Shown: positions 1 to 5,290 of the stretch, piece by piece
Position numbering within the stretch: position 1 is the stretch's first letter
Layout of the letters: the number at the start of each line of letters is the position of its first letter
Assembly: GCA_024277485.1 (NCBI GenBank)
Contig: JAJRVA010000238.1
Coordinates: 1 to 6,288, forward strand
Source: Deltaproteobacteria bacterium
Lineage (GTDB): Bacteria; Desulfobacterota; Desulfobulbia; Desulfobulbales; Desulfobulbaceae
Reading direction: 5' to 3'
DNA length: 6,288 nt
Translations under genes and position numbers: made by a program
Notes under the pieces: generated by a model
Told to the model about the DNA's origin: nothing
Database searches by the model: none
What the model saw: the letters and a program-made list of their open reading frames with translations, nothing else

Positions 1-13
1 CAAATAAAATCAT

Positions 14-26
14 CGATTCGCGCATG
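14..26. repeat. Dispersed 13-nt motif, copy 1
   Basis: The plus strand reads CGATTCGCGCATG here, identical to 4941-4953 and one base different from 5042-5054. It lies downstream of cas2 in otherwise unremarkable AT-rich sequence (1-103), where I see no gene. The other two copies lie upstream of the CRISPR repeats, so this copy may mark the leader of another array beyond the left edge, or may simply be a dispersed genomic repeat. Confidence 0.5.
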
Positions 27-103
27 TAAATTGATATCTTACTGTCCATGATCATTGACTGCTGTACTTAAATTATAGTTGATCGCAACGAAATTTCACA
101 GGA

Positions 104-126
104 TTTTCCCGGCTTTTCCGGGAAAA
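104..126 (-). other. Perfect 9-bp hairpin just after cas2
   Basis: TTTTCCCGG (104-112) pairs perfectly with CCGGGAAAA (118-126) across a 5-nt loop. On the minus strand the hairpin begins six bases after the cas2 stop codon. It could end or protect the operon transcript. The minus-strand stem is followed by TCCTG rather than a U-run, so it is not a textbook intrinsic terminator. It may be a weak terminator or a 3'-end stabiliser. Confidence 0.35.
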
Positions 127-131
127 GAGGG

Positions 132-410
132 TCAAACAACCCGAAAAACGGTGTCCAGCGGTTTCTCCCCCACCCCGCTCCACTCCACCTCTCTGACACA
201 GTCCCGGCAGAGCCGGAAATAATGAATGGAATCCACCCCGTGGTCGATACACGTTTCCAGTTTTTCCCGAAGCCTGAGAAACTGCTTTTCAGTAAGATTC
301 GGACATTCGAAAACGGATTTCTGTACCCGGCGCCCATAGCCCTTCAGAGCCTTGACCACCCGGTACCTGTCCCGGTTGTCGCTGATATCGTAGCAAATTA
401 TATAAAACAT
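132..410 (-). CDS. cas2: CRISPR-associated endoribonuclease/integration protein Cas2
   Basis: This 92-residue protein is the structural partner of Cas1. Cas2 dimers bridge two Cas1 dimers and hold the prespacer during integration. The N-terminus FYIICYDIS is the family's first beta strand, with the conserved Asp at residue 8. It continues with DNRDRYRVVKALKGYG and the hallmark RVQKSVFEC (residues 28-36). The C-terminal segment with VEWSG and TVFRVV fits the final strands. Length is normal for the family (about 85-100). The ATG at 410 is preferred over an in-frame ATG at 485 because GAGGAAAG (425-418) sits 7 nt before it and homology begins there. The longer reading only translates repeat DNA. 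It is last in the operon, separated from cas1 by 130 nt of palindromic repeat. Confidence 0.95.
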   Translation of the reverse strand: MFYIICYDISDNRDRYRVVKALKGYGRRVQKSVFECPNLTEKQFLRLREKLETCIDHGVDSIHYFRLCRDCVREVEWSGVGEKPLDTVFRVV

Positions 411-417
411 TTTTTTG

Positions 418-425
418 CTTTCCTC
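418..425 (-). promoter_or_regulatory. cas2 ribosome binding site
   Basis: On the minus strand GAGGAAAG lies 7 nt before ATG 410 and decides the cas2 start. Its outer edge (425) coincides with the first base of the neighbouring ATAATTC repeat cluster, so the repeat insertion stops exactly at the Shine-Dalgarno sequence. Confidence 0.7.
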
Positions 426-458
426 ATAATTCCATAATTCATAATTCCACATAATTCC
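425..458. repeat. Short CATAATTC(C) units abutting the palindrome
   Basis: CATAATTC or CATAATTCC occurs at 425-433, 433-440, 440-448 and 450-458. The last copy is the outer end of the left palindrome arm, so these units look like repeated or slipped copies of the element's terminus. Read on the minus strand they encode the spurious peptide MWNYELWNYEES that would precede Cas2 if the wrong start were chosen. Confidence 0.6.
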
Positions 459-511
459 GGGGACACGATACTTAATTGCGAGCAATTAAGTATCGTGTCC
501 CCGGAATTATG
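450..511. repeat. Perfect 30-bp inverted repeat (REP/RAYT-like palindrome)
   Basis: The arms 450-479 and 482-511 are exact reverse complements with only GA (480-481) between them. The core TATCGTGTCCCCGGAATTAT belongs to a family (GTGTCCCCGGAATT with AATTAAGTAT) that I recall being scattered through many bacterial genomes, often near Y1-type REP-associated tyrosine transposases; this is from memory and unverified. No transposase is present, so this is a non-autonomous copy. It lies inside the cas1-cas2 gap, where the transcript would fold into a very stable hairpin that could uncouple cas2 from cas1. Confidence 0.85.
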
Positions 512-512
512 C

Positions 513-530
513 CGTGTCCCCGGAATTATG
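513..530. repeat. Third, partial copy of the palindrome arm
   Basis: CGTGTCCCCGGAATTATG at 513-530 exactly repeats 494-511 with one base between them. It is a direct duplication of the outer 18 nt of the right arm, ending 10 nt before the cas1 stop codon. This suggests the element family inserts as multiples or has slipped. Confidence 0.8.
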
Positions 531-540
531 AATCATCTGA

Positions 541-1560
541 TCAGCGTCTGATGAGAAACGGCCTGTAGGGAGCGCCGTCCTTTTCCAGGCTTTCGGCCAG
601 TCTCCGGCACTGGCTGTACATGATCCACTTCATCACGGTTTCCCGGCCGGTATGGTCATAGAGAAAACGTTGCTCAAGCTGGCGGCGCCAGGCCGTTATC
701 AGGGCGCGGCTTACCGCGGGCTTCATCAGAACGGGCCGCTCACCGCTCCCATCCTCAGGCGCTCCCCGGACAAAATCGGCGGGCCGCACCACCTGCCGGT
801 TGATCAGAGTCAGGACGAGCCGCTCACCAAAGACCCGCCACTCCTCGACCAGATCGCAGGCAAGCGACGGCCTGCCGTGGGCGATCTCGTGCAGGGCGCC
901 GAGATAGGGATCAAGCCCCACCCTCCTGACGCAGTTGAGCACCTCATTGGTAAACAGGGTATAGACAAACGAGAGCAGGGCATTGACCGGATCCCTTGGC
1001 GGTCTGCGGTTGCGGCCGGAAAAGGAAAATCCCCCGGCCCGGAGCAGAAATCCGAAGACACTGTAATAGAGCCGGGCGCCGTAGCCCTCGATGCCGCGCA
1101 CCTGGTCCATATCCGCAGCCGAATCAAGCCTGGCCTGGAGCGCCTTGATCCGCACCCCGGTCACGCGCAGCTCGTCGATCCCGTACCGGGACCCGCGCCG
1201 CAAAAGCAGACGGGCCTGGTTTTCCAGCTTGCCCCGGACAATGCGCCGGGCAAGGTCAAGGCTGAATTTTTCATCCCCCAGGCGCCGGTACTGGCTCTGG
1301 CGAAGAGCCACGTGGCCGGCTTCATCCAGCAGCAGCCTGGCCCGGAACCGGCCACCCGGGGTCAGAAAAACCGTGTCAATCCTGTTGTTGATGAGAAAAT
1401 CAAGAACAGGCCCGGAAAGCGATGTCCGCCCCGCCAGGGTCAACTGTTTGAGTCCGGCGGCCGGTATGGTGTCCAGCACGGCTCGGCCGCGCATGATCTT
1501 GAGACAGTCGCCCTCCTTGCGAAGATAACTGCCCGGTTCAAGCACATAGAGTTGTTCCAT
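541..1560 (-). CDS. cas1: CRISPR integrase Cas1
   Basis: Cas1 is the metal-dependent integrase that inserts spacers at the leader-proximal repeat, in complex with Cas2. The protein has 339 residues from ATG 1560, a normal length. The N-terminal beta domain (about 1-75) contains VLEPGSYLRKEGDCL and FLINNRIDTVFLTPGG. The helical catalytic domain holds the triad: Glu158 in RGIEGYGARLYY, His224 in GALHEIAHGRPSL, and Glu239 in CDLVEEWR, with Asp236 nearby. It is a stand-alone Cas1 with no fused reverse transcriptase or Cas4. Its ATG shares one base with the upstream TGA stop (TGATG), and GGTGGAG lies 11 nt upstream, so it is probably translationally coupled to the primase gene. A GTG one codon earlier is possible but less likely. 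Confidence 0.97.
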   Translation of the reverse strand: MEQLYVLEPGSYLRKEGDCLKIMRGRAVLDTIPAAGLKQLTLAGRTSLSGPVLDFLINNRIDTVFLTPGGRFRARLLLDEAGHVALRQSQYRRLGDEKFSLDLARRIVRGKLENQARLLLRRGSRYGIDELRVTGVRIKALQARLDSAADMDQVRGIEGYGARLYYSVFGFLLRAGGFSFSGRNRRPPRDPVNALLSFVYTLFTNEVLNCVRRVGLDPYLGALHEIAHGRPSLACDLVEEWRVFGERLVLTLINRQVVRPADFVRGAPEDGSGERPVLMKPAVSRALITAWRRQLEQRFLYDHTGRETVMKWIMYSQCRRLAESLEKDGAPYRPFLIRR

Positions 1561-3167
1561 CACATAAACCGCTCCACCTGGCGGATGGCCGTTTTCAGAC
1601 TGGTAATGGCATCGCGCAGGTTCCCGACTTTTTCGCTCCTGGGCTCCGCGTCCCGGTCAAAGCCCCTGATATGGCGAAGGGGATGGGGATAGCCGTCTCC
1701 CGCGAAACTGCACGGCAGGTCTCCGCCACGCTCAAGCAGGCTGTGTATTCGCCTGCATCCCAGAACGGTTCCCCTGATCCGGCTGATCTTGTAATCAAGC
1801 AGGGGCCGGTTGTACTCGGGCAGCCGGGAAAAAAGATGGTGGAGCAGCAGCCCGGCCCTGGGCAGGTGCCCCAGTGTTCCCAAAAGAATCTTTTCCTCCC
1901 GCACGGAAAGCTCCCGCGCCGACCTGAGCGCGGCCATGACCTGGCCCAGCATGGCGCAGCGGTTTTCCAGCACTGCCAGTTCCGGATACTCCTCGGCCCA
2001 CTTCGCGTGCCTGGGGTGGACCATGACCCGCGCGTTCCTGCCGCGGCCGGCAAGCTCTTGCACAAGCTTCGGGGCAGCGGGCTTCAAACCGGCAAGCAGG
2101 TCAAACTGGCTGTCCCTGGACGTGTCCCGGGCCATGACAAACGAAGAGGGCTTGCCCGTGGAGCGGTGAATGCCCAGGGGCAGCTTCACCAGGTTGCCGA
2201 ATCCCTTTCCTGTCCGCCTGTCCTGCTTGGGAAAGATTTCCAGGTTAAAACACTCCACGTCCCCGTCCAGGCCAGTGACCAGTTGACCCAGGGCCGCGCG
2301 CATGACCGCGGCCGGCACAGGTTCGCGCACCGGAAACCAGAAATGGAACCCCTTGCCGCCGCTGAACTCGGGCAGGCAACAGAGTCCGGCCTTGCGGGCA
2401 AGGGAGGGAATGCGCTGATGCAGGTACAGGGACTCGCGGCGGATGGCGGCCCGGTGTTTTTTCGACTGCCGGGCGTCACGCAGCCTGCCGACAAGATCAA
2501 CGTCGATCACGCCCACATGCACCCTGCTTTCATGGTCGAGCAGATAGATCCCGTAGGTGCGGCGGCCGGCCAGATGATCCCTGATGTCGCCGGGCTGCAG
2601 AGGCCGGCGCACAGGCACGTAGCCCTGCCTGCCTTCACCGCGATCGACCCACTGGCGGGCAAAGGCATCCTCGCGTCCCCGGAAAATCCGCATGAACATA
2701 TCAACCTGCTCCTCTTCCCGGCGCAGTTGACGAAACGGAGAAAGAATGTCACGCTCTTCGGCGGGAACCGCACCGCTCCCGGTTCCGGGATCACTGCTCC
2801 ATTGCCGGACACACTCCTCCGGCACATGGGATCTCGCCCTTGCCGCGATCCGGACCAGGGCAGCACGCTCACCCAGCAGATCAAGCAGTTCAAGATGATC
2901 CGCCCACCCCTGCCTGTTTCCGGGAAAGCGCTGGTGCAGGTGTTCATAGATTTCCCGTGCCCGCCCGATCAGGCCATGCTGGCGGGCGATCATTGCCAGT
3001 TCAAGCAGAGTGGGCGCGTCCGGCGCGGCGCGGACAACCCCGTCACCCAGGCCGCGGCGGACAAAATCCTCCCCGGCCCGGTCAAGGGGCGCGTTACGGA
3101 GCCGGTCCATGAGCAGCCCATACTCTCCCGCATGGATACCCGCAGACAGAATCTTTGCCGTTGCCAT
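1560..3167 (-). CDS. CRISPR-associated primase-polymerase (CAPP-like, TPR-AEP)
   Basis: This 535-residue archaeo-eukaryotic primase (AEP/PrimPol) fold protein is expected to prime and extend DNA or RNA. About 52-117 looks like two TPR helical hairpins (LLELAMIARQHGLIGRAREIY). The catalytic domain spans about 165-345: motif I is the metal-binding D222-V-D224 in VGVIDVDL; motif II is SGGKGFHFW (269-277, His275); motif III is NLEIFPKQ (308-315), followed by GNLVKLPLGIHRSTGK (324-339), a pattern shared with TOTE-type primases. The C-terminal region holds GCRRIH (469-474), PCSF (485-488) and YPHPLRH (493-499), a possible metal or Fe-S site. The start is supported by GAGGAGAG 6 nt before ATG. It lies 15 nt after the TPR gene and overlaps cas1. 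CAPP enzymes are known cas1-cas2 neighbours in type III loci. The role in spacer acquisition is inferred. Confidence 0.87.
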   Translation of the reverse strand: MATAKILSAGIHAGEYGLLMDRLRNAPLDRAGEDFVRRGLGDGVVRAAPDAPTLLELAMIARQHGLIGRAREIYEHLHQRFPGNRQGWADHLELLDLLGERAALVRIAARARSHVPEECVRQWSSDPGTGSGAVPAEERDILSPFRQLRREEEQVDMFMRIFRGREDAFARQWVDRGEGRQGYVPVRRPLQPGDIRDHLAGRRTYGIYLLDHESRVHVGVIDVDLVGRLRDARQSKKHRAAIRRESLYLHQRIPSLARKAGLCCLPEFSGGKGFHFWFPVREPVPAAVMRAALGQLVTGLDGDVECFNLEIFPKQDRRTGKGFGNLVKLPLGIHRSTGKPSSFVMARDTSRDSQFDLLAGLKPAAPKLVQELAGRGRNARVMVHPRHAKWAEEYPELAVLENRCAMLGQVMAALRSARELSVREEKILLGTLGHLPRAGLLLHHLFSRLPEYNRPLLDYKISRIRGTVLGCRRIHSLLERGGDLPCSFAGDGYPHPLRHIRGFDRDAEPRSEKVGNLRDAITSLKTAIRQVERFM

Positions 3168-3173
3168 GATGCT

Positions 3174-3181
3174 CTCTCCTC
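3174..3181 (-). promoter_or_regulatory. Ribosome binding site of the primase gene
   Basis: The minus strand reads GAGGAGAG six bases before ATG 3167, inside the 15-nt gap after the TPR stop codon (TAG, 3185-3183). No room remains for an internal promoter or terminator, so the two genes must be co-transcribed. Confidence 0.75.
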
Positions 3182-3182
3182 A

Positions 3183-4616
3183 CTACCCGACCAGACTCAG
3201 ACGACCGGCAGCGCGTTCCGGCTCCGAAGCGCCGCGCCGCACCAGGTCTGCGAGTTTTCTGAAATTGGGAAACTGAAAGTTGTACTCCTCAAGCTCCCTG
3301 ACGATTTCCAGGGCCTCACCGTACCGCTCCTGCCGGTACAGGGCCGCGGCAAGCCAGAACATGGCCTCGTGGGACGGGCTGCCATAAGTATCGCGGCAAA
3401 ACTCCGCGGCCTGCCGGCTCGACTGTTCCGCGTCCTTGAAACGGGCGAGGGAAAGAGAGATGCGGGCCATGCGGATCAGGGCCTTGTGACGGCCGCGCCG
3501 GTCCCGTTCCGCCGCTTCGGCCAGGACCTGCAGGGCCTTTTCCGGCCGCCCCTTCGCAACCAGGACATCGGACTCGGTCCAGCGAACATACGGCCTGCGC
3601 CGGGACCGGGGCACGCGGTCGATGAACCTGGCCGCCTGTTCGGGCCGGTCAAGCTGCAGGGCGCAGCGGGCCGACAGCTCATGGACAAAATCCACGGCCA
3701 GGCCCCGGTCGGCCCGGTGGACCGCCACCTCGAGATGCTCCAGGGCCTTTCCCGGCTCGCCCAGGGCATGCAGCACCTTGCCCATGGCAAAATGCTTGAA
3801 CAGCGGGTGCATGTGATCGCGGTCACGGTCCTGTTCCATCACCTTTTCCAGGAGAGACAGGCTGCGCGAGGGCATGCCGTTTTGCAGGTGACAGGAGGCC
3901 AGGTGGTACAGAGCCTTGATATACTTGGGAAACTGCTGGTGCTCACGCTCCCGGGCCGGGGCGTCCTTCTGCTCCCAGTTGGCTATTGCCCGCCCGAACA
4001 GGGGGGCGGCAATCCTGGGCTTGTTCTCGATCTCCTTTCGGAGAACGCCGTGCCGGTAGTAAAAGGTCACCGAGTCGGGGCGCAGCTCGCAGGCCCGGTC
4101 AAAATGATCGTTCGCCCGGCGCACAAGCCGTTTCTTTTCCCGGGGCGGCAGCGGTTGACGGAGCGTGCGTGCCGCGAACAGGGCGTCCAGGGCGGTGTAG
4201 GCAAGGGTATAGTGGGCCAATGCGTTTCCGGCATCCGCCCGGACCACCGCTTCCAGGCAGGCCAGGGCCTCATCATGACGCCCGGCCCGGCACAGAACAA
4301 ACCCCACCTTGAGACGCACCTCATCTGCCATGCCGCTGTCGACAAGGTCAGGGAGCTTTTCATCCACCGGATGAAACAGGGAGATGATATCCTCCCAACG
4401 GTTTTCCGCCTGCAGCTCCCGGATCTCGGCCAGGACCCGCTCCGCGTCACGGCGCACCTGCTCCCCGTTCCAGGGCCGAGCCGCCTGTTCGGCCAGGAAA
4501 TCGCCTTCAGGGCCTCCGGCAGCAACAGGTAACGCTGTTTCCCGCGCCAGATCTACACGGCCTACAATCCGGGCCCGGTTATCAGATTTGTCCTTGGGAA
4601 GGGCGTTTGCGGTCAT
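3183..4616 (-). CDS. TPR-repeat protein, likely partner of the primase-polymerase
   Basis: This 477-residue soluble protein has no signal peptide or membrane segment. After a charged N-terminal lead (1-50) it is almost entirely helical repeats. The clearest TPR-like units are about 100-130 (VGFVLCRAGRHDEALACLEAV), 133-180 (interrupted by a basic insert REKKRLVRR at 159-167), 235-262 (YHLASCHLQNGMPSRSLSLL), 275-302 (FAMGKVLHALGEPGKALEHL), 345-371 (KGRPEKALQVLAEAAE) and 418-446 (WLAAALYRQERYGEALEIV). TPR arrays bind proteins, and I see no catalytic motif such as a CHAT or caspase His-Cys pair. As first gene of the primase-cas1-cas2 operon, it probably scaffolds or regulates the adaptation complex. 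The primase's own N-terminus is also TPR-like. The start is supported by GAGGAGG 7 nt before ATG. The exact function is unknown. Confidence 0.85.
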   Translation of the reverse strand: MTANALPKDKSDNRARIVGRVDLARETALPVAAGGPEGDFLAEQAARPWNGEQVRRDAERVLAEIRELQAENRWEDIISLFHPVDEKLPDLVDSGMADEVRLKVGFVLCRAGRHDEALACLEAVVRADAGNALAHYTLAYTALDALFAARTLRQPLPPREKKRLVRRANDHFDRACELRPDSVTFYYRHGVLRKEIENKPRIAAPLFGRAIANWEQKDAPAREREHQQFPKYIKALYHLASCHLQNGMPSRSLSLLEKVMEQDRDRDHMHPLFKHFAMGKVLHALGEPGKALEHLEVAVHRADRGLAVDFVHELSARCALQLDRPEQAARFIDRVPRSRRRPYVRWTESDVLVAKGRPEKALQVLAEAAERDRRGRHKALIRMARISLSLARFKDAEQSSRQAAEFCRDTYGSPSHEAMFWLAAALYRQERYGEALEIVRELEEYNFQFPNFRKLADLVRRGASEPERAAGRLSLVG

Positions 4617-4787
4617 AATTCTGCCTCCTCAAAAAATGAATAAAAAATGCTTCTATCCTTTAGTACGGACAGGAAAGTAATTTTTTGTTTTTTTTTAGAG
4701 GGTGCGGAGTATGACGCAGGATTTTTTTTTACTGCATAAAAGAAGATGGACAACAATAACGGTCAGGCAGGAGGTTACAGGTACCGG
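4617..4787 (-). promoter_or_regulatory. AT-rich upstream region of the adaptation operon
   Basis: This non-coding stretch lies between the CRISPR mini-array and the TPR gene. It contains GAGGAGG (4630-4624), the TPR ribosome binding site, and three homopolymer runs that read as A-tracts on the minus strand: 6 at 4681-4686, 9 at 4688-4696 and 9 at 4722-4730. A-tracts in this position are typical of UP-element or curved-DNA promoter regions. I found no convincing -35/-10 pair. The operon promoter is probably here, unless transcription reads through from the CRISPR leader. Confidence 0.4.
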
Positions 4788-4897
4788 GTCATAGTCCCCT
4801 CTGATCGGGGCATTTTCCAGAACAGATTGGTCAAGGTGATGAAGGCAGCGAAAGCGGAGGTGTCGTAATCCCCTCTGATCGGGGCATTTCTTCAAAC
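4788..4897 (-). CRISPR. Minimal CRISPR array: two 36-nt repeats, one 38-nt spacer
   Basis: The repeats occupy 4862-4897 and 4788-4823 with a period of 74 nt, and the spacer is 4824-4861. They share an uninterrupted 21-nt core and match at 29 of 36 positions; the copy at 4788-4823 is taken as the degenerate distal one. Read on the minus strand the intact repeat begins GTTTGAAGAAATG, forms a CCCC/GGGG stem and ends GGGGATTACGAC, giving a predicted crRNA 5' tag of AUUACGAC. The known Thermus thermophilus type III repeat is also 36 nt with tag AUUGCGAC, which supports both the orientation and a type III assignment. The leader would then lie above 4897. I see no further repeats on either side. It could be a young, collapsed or relic array. 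Confidence 0.8.
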
Positions 4898-4940
4898 CCT
4901 TACCCTGGAATCTGGGGTGATTTCAGGCAGGTACAAGGTG

Positions 4941-4953
4941 CGATTCGCGCATG
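4941..4953. repeat. Dispersed 13-nt motif, copy 2
   Basis: CGATTCGCGCATG on the plus strand (CATGCGCGAATCG on the minus). It lies 43 nt upstream of the first CRISPR repeat in the array's own orientation, immediately next to the CGCCTG/CAGGCG hairpin. This is a plausible position for a protein-binding or integration signal in a leader. Confidence 0.5.
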
Positions 4954-5041
4954 GCGCCTGTTTTTCGGCAGGCGGTACTTTCCAAGGCTATCCCGGGAAG
5001 ACGATAAATGCAACAACATACCGATATACATAATGATTCCG

Positions 5042-5054
5042 CGAATCGCGCATG
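5042..5054. repeat. Dispersed 13-nt motif, copy 3 (one mismatch)
   Basis: CGAATCGCGCATG, one base off the other two copies. It is extended by a T at 5055 shared with copy 1 (T27). It is 101 nt from copy 2 and is flanked by a GATTC/GAATC inverted pair (5036-5048). Confidence 0.45.
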
Positions 5055-5101
5055 TCGGTTAACATTCAGGCATTGGCTCGTTTTATCGGCCCAGACGCCT
5101 C

Positions 5102-5290
5102 TTAGCCCGGATATTCCACAAAGGTCGTCATAACTTCACAAAAAGCCTGAGCGTGCCGGAGATTCAGTATTTCGCGCTGGAAATTGTCTGCAGGCATACT
5201 GGCGGTATGTCGAAAACAATTTCCAGGAGAAGCTGAAGATTCGGTATGTTCAGACTTTGTTGCAGACCGCTTGTGAAATAAGCGGCTTAA
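5102..5290. repeat. Long imperfect palindrome, MITE-like
   Basis: The whole segment folds back on itself. Inner arms CTGGAAATTGT (5177-5187) and ACAATTTCCAG (5216-5226) are perfect, with GCATAC/GTATGT nearer the centre. Outward, CCTGAGCGTGCCG matches the reverse complement of CGGTATGTTCAGAC with mostly G-T wobble differences. The termini TATTCCACAAA and (reverse complement) TATTTCACAAG also match. CTTA occurs at both ends (5101-5104 and 5286-5289) and could be a target duplication. It encodes no transposase. A MITE, or two fused ends of an insertion sequence, is the best explanation. The right end coincides with the RAMP gene's stop codon, so it also forms that gene's 3' untranslated structure. 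Confidence 0.6.

Larger units (their letters stand above)
4898..5101 (-). other. Leader-like non-coding region upstream of the CRISPR repeats
   Basis: No gene is visible here. On the minus strand this segment lies directly 5' of the intact CRISPR repeat, the place where a leader with integration signals and promoter is expected. It contains two copies of the 13-nt motif (described separately) and a small hairpin, CGCCTG (4955-4960) with CAGGCG (4969-4974). The part at 5005-5040 is AT-rich. The leader role is inferred from position only. Confidence 0.4.

Noticed and set aside
78..89. GTTGATCGCAAC as a degenerate CRISPR repeat end
   Set aside because: It only shares GTTG and CAAC ends with repeat-like sequences, with no second copy at a repeat-spacer period.
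104..126. Confident rho-independent terminator after cas2
   Set aside because: The stem is perfect but no U-run follows on the minus strand, so it is reported only as a hairpin.
411..485. N-terminal extension of Cas2 from the ATG at 485
   Set aside because: It translates the palindrome and CATAATTC units, whereas Cas2 homology and a well-placed ribosome binding site begin at 410.
652..1692. A 346-codon plus-strand open frame
   Set aside because: It is antisense to cas1, whose catalytic motifs are clear, and shows the same compositional shadow character.
1671..4532. A very long open frame (about 950 codons) on the plus strand
   Set aside because: It lies fully antisense to the TPR and primase genes, crosses their boundary, and has low-complexity Pro/Gly/Gln/Arg/Ala-rich sequence with no domain. 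Such frames arise from high GC at third codon positions.
4695..4895. A 66-codon minus-strand open frame over the CRISPR array
   Set aside because: Its two similar peptide stretches (CPDQRG and APIRGD) are just the two CRISPR repeats translated.
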